Shown in pieces: positions 60,979-64,000 of a stretch of 64,000 nucleotides of DNA (positions within the stretch are counted from its first letter, which is position 1; each line of letters starts with the position of its first letter). The notes under the pieces were generated by a model that saw only the letters and a list, made by a program, of their open reading frames with translations, was not told the DNA's origin and did not search any database. Location: positions 1,983,001 to 2,047,000 of the forward strand of contig NZ_CP045302.1 of NCBI RefSeq assembly GCF_009363155.1, in the 5' to 3' direction. The translations under genes were made by a program, and so were the position numbers. Origin of the DNA: Azotobacter salinestris. GTDB lineage: Bacteria > Pseudomonadota > Gammaproteobacteria > Pseudomonadales > Pseudomonadaceae.

Positions 60979-61467
60979 TCAGCCGGCTCCTGCGCCGAGC
61001 AGCCGCGCCAGATGCCGCTCCAGCTCGGCGACGGTGGCCTGCCAGGGCTGCTCATGGTCGAGTAGGTGCATACGCAGACAGTCGCCCTCGACCTCGGATG
61101 CCAGGGTGCCGGGCAGCAGGCCGACCAGCGCCGACAGCAGCAGGCGCACCCGTGGCTCGGAGCAGGCCAGCGGATAGTCGCGCCAGGCCGGCGCCAGCGG
61201 CAGGCGCGGATGCAGGGCGCGACGGGCGACGTCCCAGCCGCCCTGCAGCATGTGCCAGGTGAAGAACGCCACGAAGCCCGGCAGCGCCGGCAGGTGCAGG
61301 CGCACCGGCGCCGTGCCCAGCCAGAGCGCCAGGCTGGTGGCCAGCAGCACCAGCGGTATGCCCAACGCCCAGCCGCGCCCCTCGGCGAGCAGCGCCCAGA
61401 GCGCAGCGTGGAACGAGCCCCAGTAGAGTCCGCCGGCATGGCTGCGGCGCAGCCGGGACAGCTCCAT
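60979..61467 (-). CDS. mrpE: Mrp-like antiporter subunit E
   Basis: 162 residues, first gene of the operon, with AAGGAGGAAGG upstream. Two or three N-terminal membrane helices (LALWLGTAPVRLHLP, FVAFFTWHMLQGGWDVARRAL), then a cytoplasmic domain with LACSEPRVRLLLSALVGLLPGTLASEVEGDCLRMHLLDHEQPW, the MnhE pattern (L....SLTPGT...). Its stop overlaps the mrpF start. Confidence 0.88.
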   Translation of the reverse strand: MELSRLRRSHAGGLYWGSFHAALWALLAEGRGWALGIPLVLLATSLALWLGTAPVRLHLPALPGFVAFFTWHMLQGGWDVARRALHPRLPLAPAWRDYPLACSEPRVRLLLSALVGLLPGTLASEVEGDCLRMHLLDHEQPWQATVAELERHLARLLGAGAG

Positions 61468-61617
61468 CGCCTTCCTCCTTGGTCAGCGGACATGCCGCCC
61501 GCTGCGCCGCCGATGGCCGTCCGTCGCGCACGAGCGCGCGAACGGAAGAGGCCGGAAATCCGTTCCTAAGGCTAGCACTCGCCCAGCCCGGCGAACGCTC
61601 GCCGGGCCGCGCCGGCA

Positions 61618-61977
61618 TCAGAAGAAGAAGGTCGGCCTGCCCGCGACGCTGCCGGCCCCGGCGGCGCCGTCCCGCTCCCGGAGCTGCCGATGATCCCGGT
61701 TCCAGGCCGGCAGGGCCCGTCCTCCGGGGCCATGGATGGCTTGGAACAGGCCGCCCGGCGCCGCGTCCTCGGCAAATGCCGGCTGCCCCGGCCCGGAGCC
61801 GATGGCGCGCTGCGGGGCCGATCCCTGTTCCCTGTCCCGCTGGCAGGGCCGGTCCGACGTCCCCGAGCAATCGCCCACGGACGACGGATCGACAGCGGAA
61901 GATGACTGATTCCCGGCGACGGCCTGAGTGCACAGAGCGAACACCAGCACGGCAGCGGCAAGCATGGACGGTTTCAT
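61618..61977 (-). CDS. Small secreted protein of unknown function
   Basis: 119 residues from the ATG at 61975-61977. A clear signal peptide MKPSMLAAAVLVFALCTQAVAG, then a Gly/Arg/Ala-rich mature part with two cysteines (DCSGTSDRPCQRD) and an unusual Thr-Phe-Phe-Phe C-terminus. No family recognised. A Pho-box-like direct repeat lies 47 bp upstream, so it may be a phosphate-starvation protein. The Mrp-like operon begins 150 bp downstream on the same strand. Confidence 0.55.
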   Translation of the reverse strand: MKPSMLAAAVLVFALCTQAVAGNQSSSAVDPSSVGDCSGTSDRPCQRDREQGSAPQRAIGSGPGQPAFAEDAAPGGLFQAIHGPGGRALPAWNRDHRQLRERDGAAGAGSVAGRPTFFF

Positions 61978-62023
61978 GAACGGCTCTCTGCATGAAATGG
62001 GAACGGCAGCATGCGCAGTCAAG

Positions 62024-62041
62024 ATGACGGCAGAATGACAA
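62024..62041 (-). promoter_or_regulatory. Pho-box-like direct repeat
   Basis: On the minus strand TTGTCAT-TCTG-CCGTCAT: two 7-mers each one base from the PhoB half-site CTGTCAT, spaced by 4 bp as required. It lies 47 bp upstream of the small secreted protein. Confidence 0.55.
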
Positions 62042-62162
62042 CCCTATCCGAGCAGATAGCAGCAAAATAATGGCATTAGACTGGCAGCCGGTGTCTCCCG
62101 GGGCTATCGCTCCGACCGCGCCGCCCCCGAAGCTGCCCGGCGAGCAGCGCGGTTTCAGCGCC

Positions 62163-62204
62163 CCATCCCCTCCCCTGTCCCGGAAGAAAGTCGGGAGGGG
62201 GTGG
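62163..62204. terminator. Long G/C hairpin after the beta-propeller gene
   Basis: CCATCCCCTCCC (62163-62174) pairs with GGGAGGGGGTGG (62193-62204, one G-T pair), with an inner CCCG/CGGG stem. It lies 18 bp past the stop at 62223, but no T-run follows. It resembles a C-rich intergenic repeat seen in many genomes. Confidence 0.45.
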
Positions 62205-62222
62205 CCAGATCCCGTACAGGCC

Positions 62223-63818
62223 TCAGCGTCCTGCCGCCTCGAGCGGCGTGCGGTCGATGCGGAACAGCGTGGTCGTGCCGCTGACCTCGTTGGCCACCAC
62301 CAGCAGCGGCACGCCGGGAAGCGGGCTGGCGCCGGCCTCGATCACCGTCAGCCCCTCGGGGCCCAGATCGCCGGTCTCGGGCGTGCCCGGCGTGGCCTGG
62401 AAGTCGCGTCGGTTGAGGTACTGCACGAAGGTCGGCGCGCGCGGATCGTCGATGTCGTAGACCATCACCCCGCCGACCCGCTCCAGGCCGACGAAGGCAT
62501 AGGTCCGCCCCCACAGGCTGGCCAGGGTCAGGCCCTCGGGCTCGGGTCCCTTGTCGTCGCTGCGGGTGTCGAAGCCGTTCTCGCTGTGGTTCGAGTTGAA
62601 GAAACCGGGGTTGGCCTCGGCGATGATCCGCTCGAAGTCGGCGCCGCTGTCCCAGACCGGCTCCAGATTCTGCGTCCAGATCGAAAAGGAGCGCCCGCCG
62701 AAGGCGTGGATGCGCTCGTAGCGCCCGGTCTGCGGATTCAGGCCGCTGGCCTTCGACACGTTCAGGCGGCCCAGGTTGGCGTTCTGCTTGAGTTCCGCCG
62801 CCTCGGGAAAGCGCTCCGGGTCCAGCGGATAGGCGGCGCTGCCGAGGCGCACCACCTCGCTGTAGCCGCCGTAGTCGCGGGCATCGCCCTCGTTGGCGGT
62901 AACCAGATAGGTGAGCCCGCGGTGCTCGTAGCGGGCAATGGCGTCCGGCTGGTACATGCCCAGCACCGGCCAGTTGCGCAGGTCGATCCTGCCGTCGCGG
63001 TCGCTGGCATCCAGCTCGTTGCCGGGCAGGCCGTGGTCCTTGAAGCCGAGGCCGTGCAGTGCGCCGAAGGTGCCGCTGCGGATGTCCAGCACGGCGACGG
63101 CGTTGCCCTCCTGCAGGCTCACCCAGGCGGTCCGCGAATCCCCGGACACGGCGATGTACTCCGGCTCCAGGTCCCGGGCCACGCTGGCGTGGGGGCCGAA
63201 GACGCGGACCGAGTCGTCCAGCTCGGTATCGTCGAAGCGGCGGAAGTCGGCGGTGCGCACCTGATCCTGGGTCAGCCGGGCGATGTCGCCGGGCAGGTCG
63301 ATGATGCTCACCGAGCCTTCGGGGTCGATCCCGTAGTCGTCGCTCGGCTCGCCCTCGTTGGCCACCAGCACATGGCGGCCGTTTGGGGTGAAGGTCAGCA
63401 TGTCCGGCAGCGCGCCGACCTCGACCGCGGCCAGCACCTGGCCGTCGCGGTCCATGAACACCGCCTTGCCCGGATCGGTCTTGCTGCGCGCCTCCACCGC
63501 CGCCGCCACCAGCCCGCCATGCACCGCCACGCTGTTCACCGCCGCCCCGTGGGCGGACAGGTCGATGCTGAACAGCAGCGCCGGCGCCGCCGGATCATGG
63601 ATATCCAGCACATCCAGCCGCCCGCTGGCGGCATTGACCACATACAGCCGCTGGCTGTGCGGATCGTGGGCGACGATCTCCGCCGCGGCCTGGTCGAACA
63701 GCCCGGAATGGAAGGTCCCCAAGGGCGACAGCCTGAGGGTGAACGGCGGCTGGATCTCGGCAAGCGCCGGCCCGGCCAGCCCGACAGCCAGCAGCGCGGC
63801 GGCAAGCATCTTCTTCAT
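62223..63818 (-). CDS. Secreted choice-of-anchor I type beta-propeller protein
   Basis: 531 residues from the ATG at 63818 (MKKMLAAALLAVGLAGPALA signal peptide); the open frame extends upstream to 63926 without support. Mature part: repeated WD/YVTN-like blades (IVAHDPHSQRLYVVNAASGRLDVLDIHDP; DMLTFTPNGRHVLVANEGEPSDDYG; AVLDIRSGTFGALHGLGFKDH; YLVTANEGDARDYGGYSEVVRLG; PEGLTLASLWGRTYAFVGLERVGGVMVYDI; LGPEGLTVIEAG). This matches the choice-of-anchor I family, often found beside or fused to phosphatases or phytase-like proteins. The activity is not known. It is probably periplasmic or extracellular. Confidence 0.85.
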   Translation of the reverse strand: MKKMLAAALLAVGLAGPALAEIQPPFTLRLSPLGTFHSGLFDQAAAEIVAHDPHSQRLYVVNAASGRLDVLDIHDPAAPALLFSIDLSAHGAAVNSVAVHGGLVAAAVEARSKTDPGKAVFMDRDGQVLAAVEVGALPDMLTFTPNGRHVLVANEGEPSDDYGIDPEGSVSIIDLPGDIARLTQDQVRTADFRRFDDTELDDSVRVFGPHASVARDLEPEYIAVSGDSRTAWVSLQEGNAVAVLDIRSGTFGALHGLGFKDHGLPGNELDASDRDGRIDLRNWPVLGMYQPDAIARYEHRGLTYLVTANEGDARDYGGYSEVVRLGSAAYPLDPERFPEAAELKQNANLGRLNVSKASGLNPQTGRYERIHAFGGRSFSIWTQNLEPVWDSGADFERIIAEANPGFFNSNHSENGFDTRSDDKGPEPEGLTLASLWGRTYAFVGLERVGGVMVYDIDDPRAPTFVQYLNRRDFQATPGTPETGDLGPEGLTVIEAGASPLPGVPLLVVANEVSGTTTLFRIDRTPLEAAGR

Positions 63819-64000
63819 GTACGACTCCCTGTCTGAACGGAAGCCGCAGCATGGGTCGGCGAGGTTGCCGGCGCATGACAGATGGCAGAACACTGGCAAG
63901 CCCGCCATGCGGACAACACCTGACAAGCCACCCTGCGCCCGCCTCCCCCGCCCGGCATGCCTCTTGTGAATCTTCGACTACAGCGAGCGTCGGCACCTCG
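63819..64000. other. Upstream region of the beta-propeller gene to window edge
   Basis: 182 bp. Contains the likely promoter. One CTGTCAT Pho half-site on the minus strand (63874-63880) has no good partner. No gene is recognised up to the window end. Confidence 0.4.

Larger units (their letters stand above)
59820..60979 (-). pseudogene. mrpF: Mrp-like antiporter subunit F, split by an IS element
   Basis: The 5' piece (60979 to 60829) encodes MALYAGLLLLTMSAGLVRVLLGPGRVDRLLAIQ... to GEWLG and now ends two codons into the IS (FV, stop). The 3' piece (59920 to about 59820) encodes QPALLDVALLLALLAAVTGAALVQLGRGHD. Removing 59921-60828 and one CTAG copy rejoins them in frame as an 81-residue MnhF with the family RxxxGP..DR and LDVALLLALL motifs. 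So the gene was intact before insertion, after about codon 51. Confidence 0.92.

Noticed and set aside
63874-63887. CTGCCAT-CTGTCAT as a Pho box for the beta-propeller gene
   Set aside because: The two 7-mers touch with no 4-bp spacer, and the correctly spaced partner is poor.

Overview
This is a contiguous chromosomal window of about 68% G+C (by eye) from a gammaproteobacterium of the Pseudomonas/Azotobacter group. The evidence is gene order. The run hemE, gltD-gltB, a DamX-like gene, aroB-aroK, pilQPONM, ponA, malic enzyme, a nuclease, rpmE, priA, argS, an FtsN-like gene, hslVU, a DUF971 gene, ubiE-ubiJ-ubiB, hisI-hisE, tatABC, rsmE, opgGH, dtd, pip and fbp follows the order known in Pseudomonas. 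The protein sequences also look typical of that group. The sequence alone does not settle the species. No rRNA, tRNA or CRISPR array was seen.

Layout. 1-15255 is almost entirely minus strand: partial hemE, glutamate synthase, then a long pilMNOPQ-aroK-aroB-damX run that joins type IV pilus assembly to shikimate synthesis. ponA (PBP1A) diverges from pilM. 17900-18470 holds the ponA terminator, a decayed IS4-family transposase and the malic enzyme terminator. 18471-21190 (minus) is malic enzyme, a secreted thermonuclease-like protein and ribosomal protein L31. 21365-34870 (plus) is a housekeeping run: priA, argS, an FtsN-like protein, heat-shock protease hslVU behind a sigma32-type promoter, ubiquinone genes ubiE/J/B, histidine genes hisI/E, Tat translocase and rsmE.

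34960-43554 (minus) is a tandem duplication of the osmoregulated periplasmic glucan genes opgG-opgH. Both copies look intact, and blocks of near-identical DNA lie in the glycosyltransferase core. A TerC-like gene remnant follows. 44066-50663 is a set of small accessory or housekeeping genes (UPF0158, dtd, pip, DUF2238, a ketopantoate reductase-like protein, a thioesterase, a cupin, a lipocalin, a small lipoprotein, fbp). Glycogen phosphorylase and a YkgJ-type protein come next.

53808-61467 (minus) is the most unusual region: an Mrp-like cation/proton antiporter operon ordered E-F-G-(DUF4040+B)-C-D1-D2-D3. It has three ND5/NuoN-type membrane subunits instead of the usual MrpA+MrpD pair. In this sequence it carries two lesions: an IS5-family insertion that splits mrpF exactly, with a 4-bp target duplication, and a single extra base that shifts the frame of D1. 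The third antiporter-like subunit also appears to lack the conserved TM5 glutamate. The window closes with a small secreted protein behind a Pho-box-like site and a secreted beta-propeller protein.

Nothing here is proven to be an undescribed system. The strongest leads are the three-antiporter Mrp variant and its decay, and the duplicated opgGH locus with signs of gene conversion.
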